NCBI RefSeq assembly: GCF_015476545.1
Contig: NZ_JADMKV010000003.1
Location: forward strand, 23,528-87,527
Reading direction: 5' to 3'
DNA: 64,000 nt
From: Methylobacter sp. BlB1
GTDB taxonomy: Bacteria; Pseudomonadota; Gammaproteobacteria; Methylococcales; Methylomonadaceae
Shown here piece by piece: positions 9,137-18,951 of this stretch (the first letter of the stretch is position 1; each line of letters starts with the position of its first letter). The notes under the pieces were generated by a model. The model saw nothing but the letters and a program-made list of their open reading frames with translations, did no database searches and had not been told where the DNA came from. Position numbers and translations under genes: made by a program.

Positions 9137-10549
9137 ATGTCAGGTAAAACTTTATACGACAAATTATGGGAAGACCACGTCGTTTGTACTCAGGACGACG
9201 GTTCTTCGCTGATCTACATCGACCGCCAACTATTGCACGAGGTCACTTCGCCGCAGGCTTTTGAAGGTCTGCGGATGGAAGGCAGAAAGCCGTGGCGGCA
9301 ATCCCGCAATCTAGCCGTGGCCGATCACAACGTGCCGACGACCGACCGCCATAAAGGCATCGCCGATCCGGTCTCGCATCTGCAAGTTGAAACGCTGGAC
9401 CAAAACTGCGCCGAATTCGGCATTACCGAATTTGATATGGCCGACGAGCGCCAGGGCATTGTTCATGTAGTCGGCCCCGAACAGGGCGCGACTTTGCCCG
9501 GCATGACGGTCGTCTGCGGCGACTCGCACACCTCCACGCACGGCGCTTCCGGCGCGCTGGCTTTCGGCATCGGCACGTCCGAAGTCGAGCATGTGCTGGC
9601 CACGCAATGCCTGGTCCAGAAGAAAGCTAAAAACATGCTGATCAACGTGAACGGCCAAACCGGCCCTGGCGTGACGGCTAAAGACATCGTGCTGGCGATT
9701 ATCGGCAGGATCGGCACGGCCGGCGGTACCGGTTACACGATCGAATTCGCGGGCAACGCCATTCGTGGCCTGTCAATGGAAGGTCGCATGACGGTCTGCA
9801 ACATGGCCATAGAAGCCGGTGCGCGCGCCGGTCTGATTGCTGTCGATGATGTCACGATCGACTATTATCGCAACCGGCCTTATTCACCTAAAGGTTCGGA
9901 TTGGTTTATGGCCGAACGCATGTGGCAGCGCCTGCATTCCGATCCCGATGCCGTGTTCGACAAAGTGGTCGAGATCGATGCGGCTACTATCAAGCCGCAA
10001 GTGACTTGGGGTACTTCGCCGGAACTGGTCGTGGCTGTTGACGAAAGTATTCCCGATCCGGCGCTGGAAACCAATCCGGTCAAACAGCAGAGCATGATTC
10101 GTTCGCTCGAATATATGGATCTGAAGGCCGGCCAGGCCATTACCGATATCAGGCTCGACAAGGTCTTTATCGGCTCCTGCACCAATTCGCGCATTGAAGA
10201 CCTGCGTGCCGCGGCTGCTGTCGCCAAAGGCAAGAAAGTGGCCAGCAACATCAGGCAGGCATTGGTAGTGCCGGGCTCCGGTCTGGTAAAAAGTCAGGCG
10301 GAATCGGAAGGCCTGGACAAGATTTTTATCGAAGCGGGCTTTGAATGGCGCGATCCGGGCTGCTCCATGTGTCTGGCCATGAATGCCGATCGACTGGAAC
10401 CGGGCGAGCGTTGTGCATCAACGTCGAACCGTAATTTTGAAGGCAGACAGGGTTACGGCGGCCGCACGCATCTGGTCAGCCCTGCGATGGCTGCCGCTGC
10501 GGCAATTGCCGGCCATTTTGTCGATGTCAGCACCTGGGAGGGTCAGTAA
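9137..10549 (+). CDS. leuC: 3-isopropylmalate dehydratase large subunit
   Basis: 470 residues, matching the LeuC family. With LeuD it isomerises 2-isopropylmalate to 3-isopropylmalate in leucine synthesis, using a [4Fe-4S] cluster. The three cluster cysteines are visible in FIGSCTNSR and [11 protein letters not shown]. Other landmarks are [11 protein letters not shown] near the N-terminus, [10 protein letters not shown] and the C-terminal [11 protein letters not shown]. It opens the leuC-leuD-leuB-asd cluster, with leuD starting 1 base after its stop. Confidence 0.97.
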   Translation: MSGKTLYDKLWEDHVVCTQDDGSSLIYIDRQLLHEVTSPQAFEGLRMEGRKPWRQSRNLAVADHNVPTTDRHKGIADPVSHLQVETLDQNCAEFGITEFDMADERQGIVHVVGPEQGATLPGMTVVCGDSHTSTHGASGALAFGIGTSEVEHVLATQCLVQKKAKNMLINVNGQTGPGVTAKDIVLAIIGRIGTAGGTGYTIEFAGNAIRGLSMEGRMTVCNMAIEAGARAGLIAVDDVTIDYYRNRPYSPKGSDWFMAERMWQRLHSDPDAVFDKVVEIDAATIKPQVTWGTSPELVVAVDESIPDPALETNPVKQQSMIRSLEYMDLKAGQAITDIRLDKVFIGSCTNSRIEDLRAAAAVAKGKKVASNIRQALVVPGSGLVKSQAESEGLDKIFIEAGFEWRDPGCSMCLAMNADRLEPGERCASTSNRNFEGRQGYGGRTHLVSPAMAAAAAIAGHFVDVSTWEGQ

Positions 10550-10550
10550 T

Positions 10551-11186
10551 ATGAAAGCCTTTACTAAAATCACGGCGCTGGTCGCACCGCTGGATCGAGC
10601 CAATGTCGATACCGATGCGATCATTCCGAAGCAATTTCTGAAATCGATACAGCGTGCCGGTTTCGGCCCCTATTTGTTCGATGAATGGCGCTATCTGGAT
10701 CACGGCGAGCCGGGAATGGATTGTACAAATCGCCCGCTCAACCAGGATTTCATTCTGAACAAGCCGGAATATCAAGGTGCCGAGATTTTGCTGACGCGCG
10801 AGAATTTCGGCTGCGGCTCCTCTCGCGAGCATGCGCCCTGGGCGCTGGAGGATTACGGCTTCAGAGCCATTATCGCGCCCAGTTTCGCTGATATTTTTTA
10901 TAACAACTGCTTCAAGAATGGTTTGTTGCCGATTCATCTGCCCGCCGACGTGGTCGACAGTCTGTTCAATGAATTGACGGAAGGCTACCGGCTGACTATT
11001 GATCTGGCTGCACAGAAGATTACAACGCAATCCGGTCGGGAAATCGCTTTTGATGTCGATGAAAACCGCAAATACCGTTTGCTGAATGGCCTTGATGATA
11101 TCGGTTTGACCTTACAGCAGGCTGATGAGATTAAAGCTTACGAAGCGGCGCGCGCGAAAAGAGCCCCTTGGCTGTTTGCTGACTAA
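10551..11186 (+). CDS. leuD: 3-isopropylmalate dehydratase small subunit
   Basis: 211 residues. It forms the swivelling small subunit of isopropylmalate isomerase. The conserved [14 protein letters not shown] block and [21 protein letters not shown] are present. The ATG at 10551 has a GGGAGG ribosome site and directly follows the leuC stop; the frame stays open upstream into leuC, but that extension lies inside leuC and matches nothing. Confidence 0.96.
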   Translation: MKAFTKITALVAPLDRANVDTDAIIPKQFLKSIQRAGFGPYLFDEWRYLDHGEPGMDCTNRPLNQDFILNKPEYQGAEILLTRENFGCGSSREHAPWALEDYGFRAIIAPSFADIFYNNCFKNGLLPIHLPADVVDSLFNELTEGYRLTIDLAAQKITTQSGREIAFDVDENRKYRLLNGLDDIGLTLQQADEIKAYEAARAKRAPWLFAD

Positions 11187-11236
11187 TGGTAACGGTTTAA
11201 ACGTATTCATAATATAAAAAGAAGGTTTTAAAGTTA

Positions 11237-12322
11237 ATGACAAAGAAAATTGCAGTGTTGCCCGGTGACGGCATAGGCCCTGAAATTGTCGCGGAAGCGG
11301 TTAAGGTGCTGGAATGCCTGAATGCCGAGATGAATCTAGGGCTGGTTTTTGAAAATGGTTTGATCGGCGGTGCAGCCTATGATGTGCACGGCACGCCTTT
11401 CCCGCAACAGACGCTCGATCTGGCCAAAGAAGCCGATGCCGTGCTGTTGGGCGCGGTCGGCGGCCCGAAATGGGAGTCGCTGGATATTTCGGTACGTCCT
11501 GAGAAAGGCCTGCTCGGAATACGTTCGGAACTGCAGCTGTTCTCGAATCTGCGTCCGGCCATTTTGTATCCGCAACTGGCTGATGCTTCCACCTTGAAGC
11601 CGGAAGTCGTGGCAGGCCTCGATATCATGATCGTGCGCGAACTGACCGGCGGCATTTACTTCGGTCAACCGCGCGGCATCAGAATGCTTGAAAACGGCGA
11701 ACGTCAAGGATTCAACACGCTGGTCTACAGCGAATCGGAAATCCGCCGCATTGCCCATTCCGCGTTCCGCATCGCACAAAAAAGAAATCGCCGCCTGTGC
11801 TCAGTCGACAAGGCCAACGTGCTCGAGTGCACCGAGCTGTGGCGTGAAGTCGTGACCGAGGTCGGCAAGGACTACCCCGATGTCGCGCTCAGCCATATGT
11901 ATGTCGATAACGCGGCCATGCAGCTGGTGCGCGCGCCTAAGCAGTTCGACGTGCTTGTGACCACCAACATGTTCGGCGATATCCTGTCCGATGCGGCTTC
12001 CATGCTGACCGGTTCCATCGGCATGCTGCCGTCTGCCTCGCTTGATGCGAACGGTAAAGGCATGTACGAGCCGATTCACGGCTCAGCCCCTGACATCGCC
12101 GGCAAAGGCATCGCCAATCCGCTGGCGACCATTTTGTCGGCCGGCATGATGTTGCGTTACACCTTTAATCAGGCCGAGGCGGCCGACCGTATCGAGAAAG
12201 CGGTCAATGCGGCGCTGGATGCCAAGGTTCGTACCGCCGATATTTATTCCGAGGGCATGACTAAAGTCAGCACGGCACAAATGGGTGATGCCGTGGTTTC
12301 AGCTTTAAGAGCGGGAGCATAG
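11237..12322 (+). CDS. leuB: 3-isopropylmalate dehydrogenase
   Basis: 361 residues, the usual length. It oxidises and decarboxylates 3-isopropylmalate with NAD+. Visible are PGDGIGPEI at the N-terminus, [10 protein letters not shown], the ELTGGIYFG loop, the Mg/substrate aspartates in [10 protein letters not shown] and [10 protein letters not shown], and the NAD-binding [14 protein letters not shown]. It sits 50 bases after leuD and 3 bases before asd. Confidence 0.97.
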   Translation: MTKKIAVLPGDGIGPEIVAEAVKVLECLNAEMNLGLVFENGLIGGAAYDVHGTPFPQQTLDLAKEADAVLLGAVGGPKWESLDISVRPEKGLLGIRSELQLFSNLRPAILYPQLADASTLKPEVVAGLDIMIVRELTGGIYFGQPRGIRMLENGERQGFNTLVYSESEIRRIAHSAFRIAQKRNRRLCSVDKANVLECTELWREVVTEVGKDYPDVALSHMYVDNAAMQLVRAPKQFDVLVTTNMFGDILSDAASMLTGSIGMLPSASLDANGKGMYEPIHGSAPDIAGKGIANPLATILSAGMMLRYTFNQAEAADRIEKAVNAALDAKVRTADIYSEGMTKVSTAQMGDAVVSALRAGA

Positions 12323-12325
12323 TCA

Positions 12326-13348
12326 ATGAGCAAGCTTTATAACGTTGCAGTCGTGGGCGCGACCGGTGCGGTCGGCGAAGCGATGCTGTCCATTCTGGAA
12401 GAGCGCAATTTTCCGGTCGGCGAGGTGTACGCTCTGGCGAGCAGCAATTCGGTCGGCAAGCGCATTCCGTTCAAAGGCGGCAATTTAGTGGTGCAGGATC
12501 TGGCCGAATTTGATTTTTCCAAGGCGCAGATCGGCCTGTTTTCGCCCGGCGCTTCGGTATCGGCCATCTATGCGCCGAAAGCGGCCGCTGCGGGCTGTAT
12601 CGTAATCGATAACACGTCAGAGTTCCGTTACGACGACGATATTCCGCTGGTCGTGCCCGAAGTGAATCCTGAAAAAATCGCCGAATACAAGAACCGCGGC
12701 ATTATTGCGAACCCAAACTGCTCGACGATTCAAATGCTGGTGGCGCTGAAGCCGATTTACGATGCGGTCGGCATCGACAGGATCAACGTCTGCACTTATC
12801 AGGCTGTTTCCGGTACCGGCAAGGACGCTATCGAGGAGCTGGCCAAGCAGACAGCGCAATTGTTGAACGGCAAACCTGCTGAGTCCAATGTTTATCCGAA
12901 ACAGATCGCCTTCAACGTGTTGCCGCAAATCGATGTCTTCCAGGACAACGGCTATACCAAGGAAGAGATGAAGATGGTGTGGGAAACGCGCAAAATCCTC
13001 GGCGATGACAGCGTCAGGGTCAATGCCACAGCGGTACGGGTGCCGGTTTTTTACGGCCACTCCGAAGCCGTGCATGTTGAAACGCACAAGAAAATTGATG
13101 TCGCGGCAGTCAGGGCGTTGCTTGAAAAAGCACCCGGCGTCAAAGTGCTCGATGAGCGCAAGGACGGCAGCTATCCGACTGCGGTGACCGATTCGTCAGG
13201 CCACGATGATGTGTTCGTCGGCCGCATCAGAGAAGACATCTCGCATCCTCAGGGAATCGATTTATGGGTTGTTGGCGACAATGTCCGCAAAGGAGCAGCA
13301 TTAAATAGCGTGCAAATTGCAGAAGTGCTGGTAAAAAATTACATCTAG
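12326..13348 (+). CDS. asd: Aspartate-semialdehyde dehydrogenase
   Basis: 340 residues of the USG-1/Asd type. It reduces aspartyl phosphate to the semialdehyde, feeding lysine, threonine and methionine synthesis. The Rossmann start VVGATGAVGEAML, the active-site cysteine in NPNCSTIQML, and the QAVSGTGKDA segment are visible. The gene lies 3 bases after leuB and upstream of fimV, the same order as in many gammaproteobacteria. Confidence 0.97.
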   Translation: MSKLYNVAVVGATGAVGEAMLSILEERNFPVGEVYALASSNSVGKRIPFKGGNLVVQDLAEFDFSKAQIGLFSPGASVSAIYAPKAAAAGCIVIDNTSEFRYDDDIPLVVPEVNPEKIAEYKNRGIIANPNCSTIQMLVALKPIYDAVGIDRINVCTYQAVSGTGKDAIEELAKQTAQLLNGKPAESNVYPKQIAFNVLPQIDVFQDNGYTKEEMKMVWETRKILGDDSVRVNATAVRVPVFYGHSEAVHVETHKKIDVAAVRALLEKAPGVKVLDERKDGSYPTAVTDSSGHDDVFVGRIREDISHPQGIDLWVVGDNVRKGAALNSVQIAEVLVKNYI

Positions 13349-13416
13349 TCTAAGCTTATCTGTAATTTGATTGTTCACGGTAAGAGACTGTGGTAAATAT
13401 TTGTGGAGGAGGCAAT

Positions 13417-16011
13417 GTGCGCAATTTAACTAAAACTTTAGCGGTTGTTTCATTACTGGCGCCAATTGGTGCTCATCCGTTAGGGATTGGCGATATTAAA
13501 TTGCACTCAGCCCTTAATCAGAATCTGAATGCTGAGATCCCTTTGGTTGTTTCGGCAGGTGAAAACGCTGCTGATATCAAAGTAAATTTGGCCCCACCTG
13601 ATAAATTTGATGAGGCAGGAGTACCGTGGTCGTATTTCCTGTCAAAAATCAAATTTGAACCGGTTGTTGGCTCTAATGGTTCGGTTGTTATCAAGCTCAG
13701 TTCAAGAGAAGCATTAAAAGAGCCCGTTCTGGATCTGCTGCTCGAAGTAAGCTGGCCTAAAGGCAATCTATATCGGGAATTTACCGTACTGGTGGATCCT
13801 CCTGCCGCTTATAGCCAAGCCACGATCCCTGTCTCGACGCGCGTTGAAAGCTACGAGCCTTACGAGCCGGAGCAAGATATTACCCCTCAACGTCAACAGG
13901 CGCCAAGACCACAGGCAGGACCGCAACGTACTGCAGGCATTGAGAAAGGGTATGTCATCGTCAATAGGAATGACTCGCTCTGGAAGGTAGCCAAGCGCGT
14001 GAACAATCATCGTGATGTGTCCATGGAACAGATGATGGTGGCGTTGTATCAGCAAAATCCTGCTGCATTCTATAAACAGAATGTAAACGCCTTGATCGCC
14101 GGGAAAAAACTGAAAATTCCGGAAAAAGAGGCCATTCTGAAGTTGTCCAGGAAGGATGCCTTGGCTGAATTCAACCGGCAAAAAGAGGCTTGGAAAAATC
14201 GCGCCGATGCGCCAGCTCCTGTCGAGAAAGCTGTTCCTGCTGAAAAACCGGCACCGGTGGAGAAGGCTGCTTCTGTTGAGAAGCCAGCTTCTGTTTCGGC
14301 AGATGCGGCTAAGGAAACGGCCGGCGATAATCATTTAAAACTGATTGCGCCGACCGAGGCAACAGTGACAGAAAATGTGGCAATCGCTGCAAAAAGCGAT
14401 CAGCCTACAGCCGATAAATCAGCAACTGACGCACAACAGACGAAGGTTGAGGCGGCGGCTGCCCCTACAGGCGCGAGCGGGGCAGCGGCAACCGATGCGG
14501 CGGCCCAACAAAAATTGGCTGAGCTTGAAAATCAGCTGGCTGAGACGCAAAGATTGCTGGCGTTAAAAGATGAACAGCTTGCCTCATTGCAGAATCAACC
14601 TGCAAGCCCGGCTGCTGTTGAGTCAGCCAAGCCGGCGGCTCAGCCAGCACCTGAGCCTAAGCCTAAGCCGGTTGTTCATCCGGAGCCTGAGTCCGATAAT
14701 TATTATCTGGCCGTTGGTGGCATGGGGGTTGGCGTTTTATCCTTGCTGGGTTGGCTATGGTGGCGTAAACGCAAGATTGATGAGGAAATGAGCGCGGAGA
14801 GCATGTTCGCATCGTCCAGCTGGAGGAACAGAACGGAGACTTCTGAAAATCTCTCTGTGCCGATTGTTGATGACAGCATGGCCTATAATGTCGGCACAGT
14901 TGGCGAAAGTTCTTTCTTAAGCGAGTTCACGCCCAGTGATTTTGGCGCATTCGACACGGATCAGAATGAAATTGACCCGATTTCCGAAGCCGATGTTTAT
15001 CTGGCCTATGGCAGATATCAACAAGCGGAAGAACTCATGCGGCATGCCATTAAAGAGCAGCCGGACCGTGATGAATGCATGTTGAAATTGCTGGAAATTT
15101 TCTATTCTAATGAAAATAAACAGGCTTTTGAGACTTATGCCAGCGAATTGGCAGCGGCAGGAAAAAAAGATGAGCCTGATTTCTGGGCAAAAGTTGTTGA
15201 GATGGGTAGTGAAATCTGCCCTGATTCCGCGCTGTTTTCTTCTGAGCCTGTCTTGAATGAAAGTGCAGTCGTTGAGGAAAACAGGCATGCCGATTTCACA
15301 GAGGCGCATAACGATGATACCGCGGAATCGGACGATGTCGGTGAAATGGATTTTGAGATGTTTGAGTTTGATTCATCACCAGCTCAAGATGTAATCGAAA
15401 CAGAGGATAAACTGTCAAATTCCGATGCGATAGCTTTTGACGTTTCTTCTGATCAGGAAGCCGCCGAATACAAGGATGCTGCACTGGATTTTGACATGAC
15501 GGCTTTTGAAGTTGAAGACGATCATGGAAATAATGATAGTCTTGATTTAAATCTATTAGTACAAGACTCGGCCAGCGCAGAATCAGTTGGCGAAAGCATA
15601 GACGATGCGCGTGAGCAAGAAATTGAATCGTTTGATTTCAAGTCAAATGAAACCGAAGCAAAAGAAAACGGTGAATTCGATTTAATTACTCTGGACGATA
15701 ATGATGCAACTTTAAATTTCCAGGATTTCGATTTTACTGTCGATAATTCAGCAGACGCGGATAAGGATGTCCACGATGATTTTGAGTTCAATTTTGATCT
15801 GGATATGCCGATTTCAGAAGGGGAGGACGGCGAGTCTTATGTTTCCGAGTTGTCCGATATGGACGAATGGGCGACCAAGCTGGATCTGGCAAAAGCTTAT
15901 TTTGATATGGGCGATGCCGAGGCGGCCAGAGATATTGCTGATGAGGTATATGAAAAAGGCTCGTCGGAGCAGAGAAAGGTGGCGCTGGAATTGCTTGATG
16001 AGTTGAAATAA
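13417..16011 (+). CDS. fimV: FimV family pilus/polarity protein
   Basis: About 864 residues. FimV is an inner-membrane, peptidoglycan-binding hub that organises polar type IV pili and related machinery. In order: a signal peptide; the conserved N-terminal HPLGIGDIKLHSALNQ block; a LysM domain near residues 175-235; a Lys/Pro/Ala-rich linker; a short coiled coil (LENQLAETQRLLALKDEQL); a transmembrane helix (GMGVGVLSLLGWLWW); then a long acidic cytoplasmic part with TPR-like repeats (VYLAYGRYQQAEELM) and the FimV C-terminal domain (LDLAKAYFDMGDAEAARDIA). The GTG at 13417 has a GGAGGAGG ribosome site and gives a good signal peptide; an in-frame GTG at 13390 is less likely. A related TPR segment recurs in the gene at 33122. 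Confidence 0.92.
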   Translation: MRNLTKTLAVVSLLAPIGAHPLGIGDIKLHSALNQNLNAEIPLVVSAGENAADIKVNLAPPDKFDEAGVPWSYFLSKIKFEPVVGSNGSVVIKLSSREALKEPVLDLLLEVSWPKGNLYREFTVLVDPPAAYSQATIPVSTRVESYEPYEPEQDITPQRQQAPRPQAGPQRTAGIEKGYVIVNRNDSLWKVAKRVNNHRDVSMEQMMVALYQQNPAAFYKQNVNALIAGKKLKIPEKEAILKLSRKDALAEFNRQKEAWKNRADAPAPVEKAVPAEKPAPVEKAASVEKPASVSADAAKETAGDNHLKLIAPTEATVTENVAIAAKSDQPTADKSATDAQQTKVEAAAAPTGASGAAATDAAAQQKLAELENQLAETQRLLALKDEQLASLQNQPASPAAVESAKPAAQPAPEPKPKPVVHPEPESDNYYLAVGGMGVGVLSLLGWLWWRKRKIDEEMSAESMFASSSWRNRTETSENLSVPIVDDSMAYNVGTVGESSFLSEFTPSDFGAFDTDQNEIDPISEADVYLAYGRYQQAEELMRHAIKEQPDRDECMLKLLEIFYSNENKQAFETYASELAAAGKKDEPDFWAKVVEMGSEICPDSALFSSEPVLNESAVVEENRHADFTEAHNDDTAESDDVGEMDFEMFEFDSSPAQDVIETEDKLSNSDAIAFDVSSDQEAAEYKDAALDFDMTAFEVEDDHGNNDSLDLNLLVQDSASAESVGESIDDAREQEIESFDFKSNETEAKENGEFDLITLDDNDATLNFQDFDFTVDNSADADKDVHDDFEFNFDLDMPISEGEDGESYVSELSDMDEWATKLDLAKAYFDMGDAEAARDIADEVYEKGSSEQRKVALELLDELK

Positions 16012-16033
16012 TCCTAGCCTGCCAGTCTTGCCA

Positions 16034-16066
16034 CAATAAAAAAGCCCGCTAAGGGCTTTTTTATTG
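16034..16066. terminator. Bidirectional terminator between fimV and the HPt gene
   Basis: A perfect 14 bp stem (16034-16047 with 16053-16066) has six A on one side and six T on the other, so it can act on both strands. The stop codon of the convergent HPt gene lies inside the hairpin. Confidence 0.9.
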
Positions 16067-16438
16067 TCTTGAATTATCGACAAGCTCGGCGATTATGGCA
16101 GTCTGATGACTGGTAAAATTCAGGATGCATCGCCGCAATACTTGGAAATGCCGATTAGCTGACTCGTAATCATGATTCAATAAATTGCTTTCCAGAGCGC
16201 ATGCCGGTTCTTGTATGTCGTTTAAGCCGCAAAAACTTGCCGAGCCGTGCAATTTATGGGTGATTTGCTGGGCAACTGAGTACTGTTGGCTATCCAGTGC
16301 ATCCTTGATGGCATCGATTTGCTCAGGAAGCTCTTCAAATAGTTTCTTAAAAATGGTTAAAGCAAGAGAATGATTGCCGCGTGTTTTGTCCAGCAGGATC
16401 TTGATATAACTGGCGGCCTGCTTTGTGGATAGCATCAT
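16061..16438 (-). CDS. Histidine phosphotransfer (HPt) domain protein
   Basis: 125 residues forming a single HPt domain. The phosphorylatable histidine lies in THKLHGSASFCG near residue 62, the standard HxxKG-like environment of a four-helix bundle phosphorelay protein. It would shuttle phosphate between a hybrid kinase and a response regulator; no kinase or receiver is next to it, so the partners are elsewhere. It is convergent with fimV. Confidence 0.85.
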   Translation of the reverse strand: MMLSTKQAASYIKILLDKTRGNHSLALTIFKKLFEELPEQIDAIKDALDSQQYSVAQQITHKLHGSASFCGLNDIQEPACALESNLLNHDYESANRHFQVLRRCILNFTSHQTAIIAELVDNSRQ

Positions 16439-16752
16439 AATGGATTTGGGTAGATTGCATTAAAAATAGTGATGGTTTTCTGATGAGTATTTCTTAAGCC
16501 TCAGATTCTTCGTAGTTGTCATATCTCGTGTGCTGGCCTGTGAGATATAACCAACAGTCTAACGGCGTACTGAAACAAATTCAATGGCACTGGCTGGCTA
16601 TTGCGCAGATTCGTTATCTGGGTGAATCGATATGTTTAACTTCATCTGTGAGGTGCGAGGCTGCGCTAGTATCAGAATTATTAAGCGTACGGCTCATGAC
16701 GCGGCGGCTTAATTGGTCCGCCTGCGGGCTGTGAATGCAATAGGTATTGTGG
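16439..16752. other. Intergenic region, no gene seen
   Basis: About 310 bp between the HPt gene and the lipoprotein gene. A 72-codon plus-strand frame here has no ribosome site or recognisable content. It presumably holds the HPt promoter. Confidence 0.5.
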
Positions 16753-17430
16753 CTAAATTGCTCCGGGATGAGGCGATTGCTTGTCTGGCGGCCTTGGTTT
16801 TTCCAATTGACGCCCGAATTCATCCAGTTGCTTTTCCAGTTCCTGGCCTAAAGACTCAATTTGTTTTTTAATCAGTGGGAGTTGTCTTTCCAGCTCCAGA
16901 CCGAAAGACTCGACTTGCTTTTCAATAAACGGGAGTTGCCGTTCCAGCTGTTTGTGCAAGACGTCACCAATCTCCTGCAAGCTCCTGAGAATAACATTGA
17001 ATGGCAGGCTAGAAATATTAATCAGAGTTTGCCGGTAGTCAATCAGCCATTTATCGTGTTCCTTTGCCAGAACGGTGTTAAAAGTTAAGGACTTGCCGGT
17101 TTCTCCATTGCTTGCCAAGGTAACGATGGTCTCTACCGACGAGGTAGGGCCATCGATGGATATTTGGCCAGTTTCCACTGACGCATCTTCGAGATACGGC
17201 TCTTTTTCGATCAGATCGCGGCTTGCCGGCGTGGCATAGGTTTTGGCGGTCTTAAGGTTGCCGTCTATCAAGGCTTCCCAGAATGCCGCCGTTACCTCAT
17301 CGGGCGTTTTCGCAGTCTGACAGCCTGCAAGTAACAACAAAATAAAAAGTCCGGCCAGATAAGCCGGACTTTGCTTCGCACCCTGGATAAGGGCGGCAAG
17401 GGACGCTTTAGTCGTCGCCACCGAAAACAC
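16753..17430 (-). CDS. Lipoprotein with DUF4878-like domain and helical repeats
   Basis: 225 residues from a GTG start that overlaps the end of yccA by 23 bases. A hydrophobic stretch ending LLLLAGC is a lipobox, with the lipidated cysteine near residue 37, so the protein is probably anchored in an envelope membrane. Residues 45-130 (PDEVTAAFWEALIDGNLKTA ... WLIDYRQTL) resemble DUF4878/NTF2-like lipoproteins. The C-terminus carries about three 18-residue amphipathic repeats (ELERQLPFIEKQVESFG and variants). Function unknown. The long N-region before the signal core suggests that a start inside the frame may be used. Confidence 0.7.
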   Translation of the reverse strand: MFSVATTKASLAALIQGAKQSPAYLAGLFILLLLAGCQTAKTPDEVTAAFWEALIDGNLKTAKTYATPASRDLIEKEPYLEDASVETGQISIDGPTSSVETIVTLASNGETGKSLTFNTVLAKEHDKWLIDYRQTLINISSLPFNVILRSLQEIGDVLHKQLERQLPFIEKQVESFGLELERQLPLIKKQIESLGQELEKQLDEFGRQLEKPRPPDKQSPHPGAI

Positions 17431-18076
17431 CCAGTAGTTGCAACAAGCTCAGGAACAGGTTGTAGATGGAGACGTACAGCGATACGGTGGCGGAAATATA
17501 GTTGGTTTCACCGCCGTGTATGATGGCGCTGGTCTGGAACAGGATCATGCCGGACATCAGCAGAATAAACATGGACGATACAGCCAGGGATAGACCAGGC
17601 ATGGAGAAGACCATTGCGCCGATACCGGCCAGAAACGCTACCAATATGCCGACCATCAGGAAGCCGCCCAGAAAGCTGAAATCCCTGCGCGTGGTTAAGG
17701 CGTAGCCTGACAGGCCTAAAAAGATGACGCCGGTTCCGCCTAATGCAGTCATGATCAGCTCATGACCGTTGCTGAAGGCATGCAGGTACATGTTCAAGAT
17801 AGGGCCCAGCGTTAAGCCCATGAAACCGGTCAATGCAAAGACAAAAACCAGACCCAAGCCGCTGTTCTTGAATTTTTCAGTCAGGAACAACAAGCCGAAA
17901 TAGCCCACTAAGGTGATGATCATGCCAGGGTGGGGCAGATTCATATACATCGAAACACCGGCAATCAACGCGCTGAAAAGCAATGTCATTGACAATAACA
18001 GATAGGTGTTTTTCAGCATTTTATTGGTCGCCAGAATACTGGCTTCCGGACGGGAAACAGCGGTATTTAATCTCAT
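17408..18076 (-). CDS. yccA: Bax1-I/YccA family inner-membrane protein
   Basis: About 222 residues and seven hydrophobic segments. It matches E. coli YccA, a modulator of the FtsH protease, including NTYLLLSMTLLFSA near the N-terminus, LGPILNMYL, LTTRRDFSFLGG and the C-terminal IHGGETNYISATVSLYVS. ATG 18076 has a GAGGAA ribosome site and gives the family-length protein; the frame continues to a TTG at 18109, which is less likely. The downstream lipoprotein gene overlaps its end. Confidence 0.93.
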   Translation of the reverse strand: MRLNTAVSRPEASILATNKMLKNTYLLLSMTLLFSALIAGVSMYMNLPHPGMIITLVGYFGLLFLTEKFKNSGLGLVFVFALTGFMGLTLGPILNMYLHAFSNGHELIMTALGGTGVIFLGLSGYALTTRRDFSFLGGFLMVGILVAFLAGIGAMVFSMPGLSLAVSSMFILLMSGMILFQTSAIIHGGETNYISATVSLYVSIYNLFLSLLQLLGVFGGDD

Positions 18077-18203
18077 TTTATTCAGATTCCTCAAACAAAA
18101 GGTTAACAAAACAGAAAGACCTTTAAATCTTACAAGAGTTTCGAGATGTTGGTAACAAAAATTGAGTAAAATATGGGCTTAAGCGCAGTAATTTTAGAGT
18201 TAA

Positions 18204-18602
18204 ATGATGACAGAAATTATACAGAAGACGCCTTATGAGCTTATCGGCGGTGAAAAAGCGTTATTAAGTCTAGTCGATCGTTTTTATTTTTTTATGGATA
18301 CGATGCCGGAGGCGGCCGGCATTAGGGCCATGCATGCAAAAAGCCTATCAGGAGCCCGCGATAAGTTGTTCAAGTTCCTATCGGGCTGGCTGGGCGGTCC
18401 TGATCTGTTTATCCAGCAGTATGGACATCCACGTTTGCGGCAACGGCATTTTCCTTTTGCCATAGGGCAATCTGAAAGAGATCAATGGATGTTATGCATG
18501 AATAAGGCGTTAAACGAAATGCCCATGGATGCCGTTTTCAGGGAAAATCTAAGCCAGGCTCTACAACAATTGGCTACTCATATGATTAATCAGCATGAAT
18601 AA
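18204..18602 (+). CDS. Group II truncated haemoglobin
   Basis: 132 residues with the group II truncated globin pattern: YELIGGE at the start, VDRFYFFMDTMPEA, the segment HAKSLSGARDKLFKFLSGWL, the proximal haem histidine in YGHPRLRQRHFPF, and ERDQWMLCMNKAL. Such globins bind O2 or NO and are usually linked to peroxide or nitrosative stress. It is one of three different haem or di-iron O2-binding proteins in the window (with the hemerythrin and the protoglobin). Confidence 0.93.
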   Translation: MMTEIIQKTPYELIGGEKALLSLVDRFYFFMDTMPEAAGIRAMHAKSLSGARDKLFKFLSGWLGGPDLFIQQYGHPRLRQRHFPFAIGQSERDQWMLCMNKALNEMPMDAVFRENLSQALQQLATHMINQHE

Positions 18603-18951
18603 AATCAGCTGATCCATGCAGAACGCACAAGGCTAGCCGCTACTTTATCCCAATAACTTCATCCAGATAAAGAGCTCAAACTGGTTAATATGGATACTAT
18701 ATTTGTCAATGGTATGCTACATTGAGTGCTGAAAATTATTGGATGACGCCGCTTGAATTTCTGGCTGTCGGCATAGATGATAGGGCGGGATTACTCCATC
18801 ATGTTGCTTGTTTACAAGTCTGACAGCGCCAATTTATGGCAGGCTAAAGCCGAAGGCGCTGGGCAATCGTTTTGACGGTTCAGCTTGGCCAATTTGGGGG
18901 CTGGGCTTAAATTAAGGAAAATAGAATAATTTGTTGTATTAGAGAGCTGTT
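18603..18951. other. Intergenic region, no gene seen
   Basis: About 350 bp without a supported ORF or clear promoter. Its right end lacks any ATG, GTG or TTG in the frame of the following gene. Confidence 0.5.

Noticed and set aside
10383-10550. Extended N-terminus of LeuD
   Set aside because: The extension lies inside leuC and is unlike any LeuD; ATG 10551 has a GGGAGG ribosome site.
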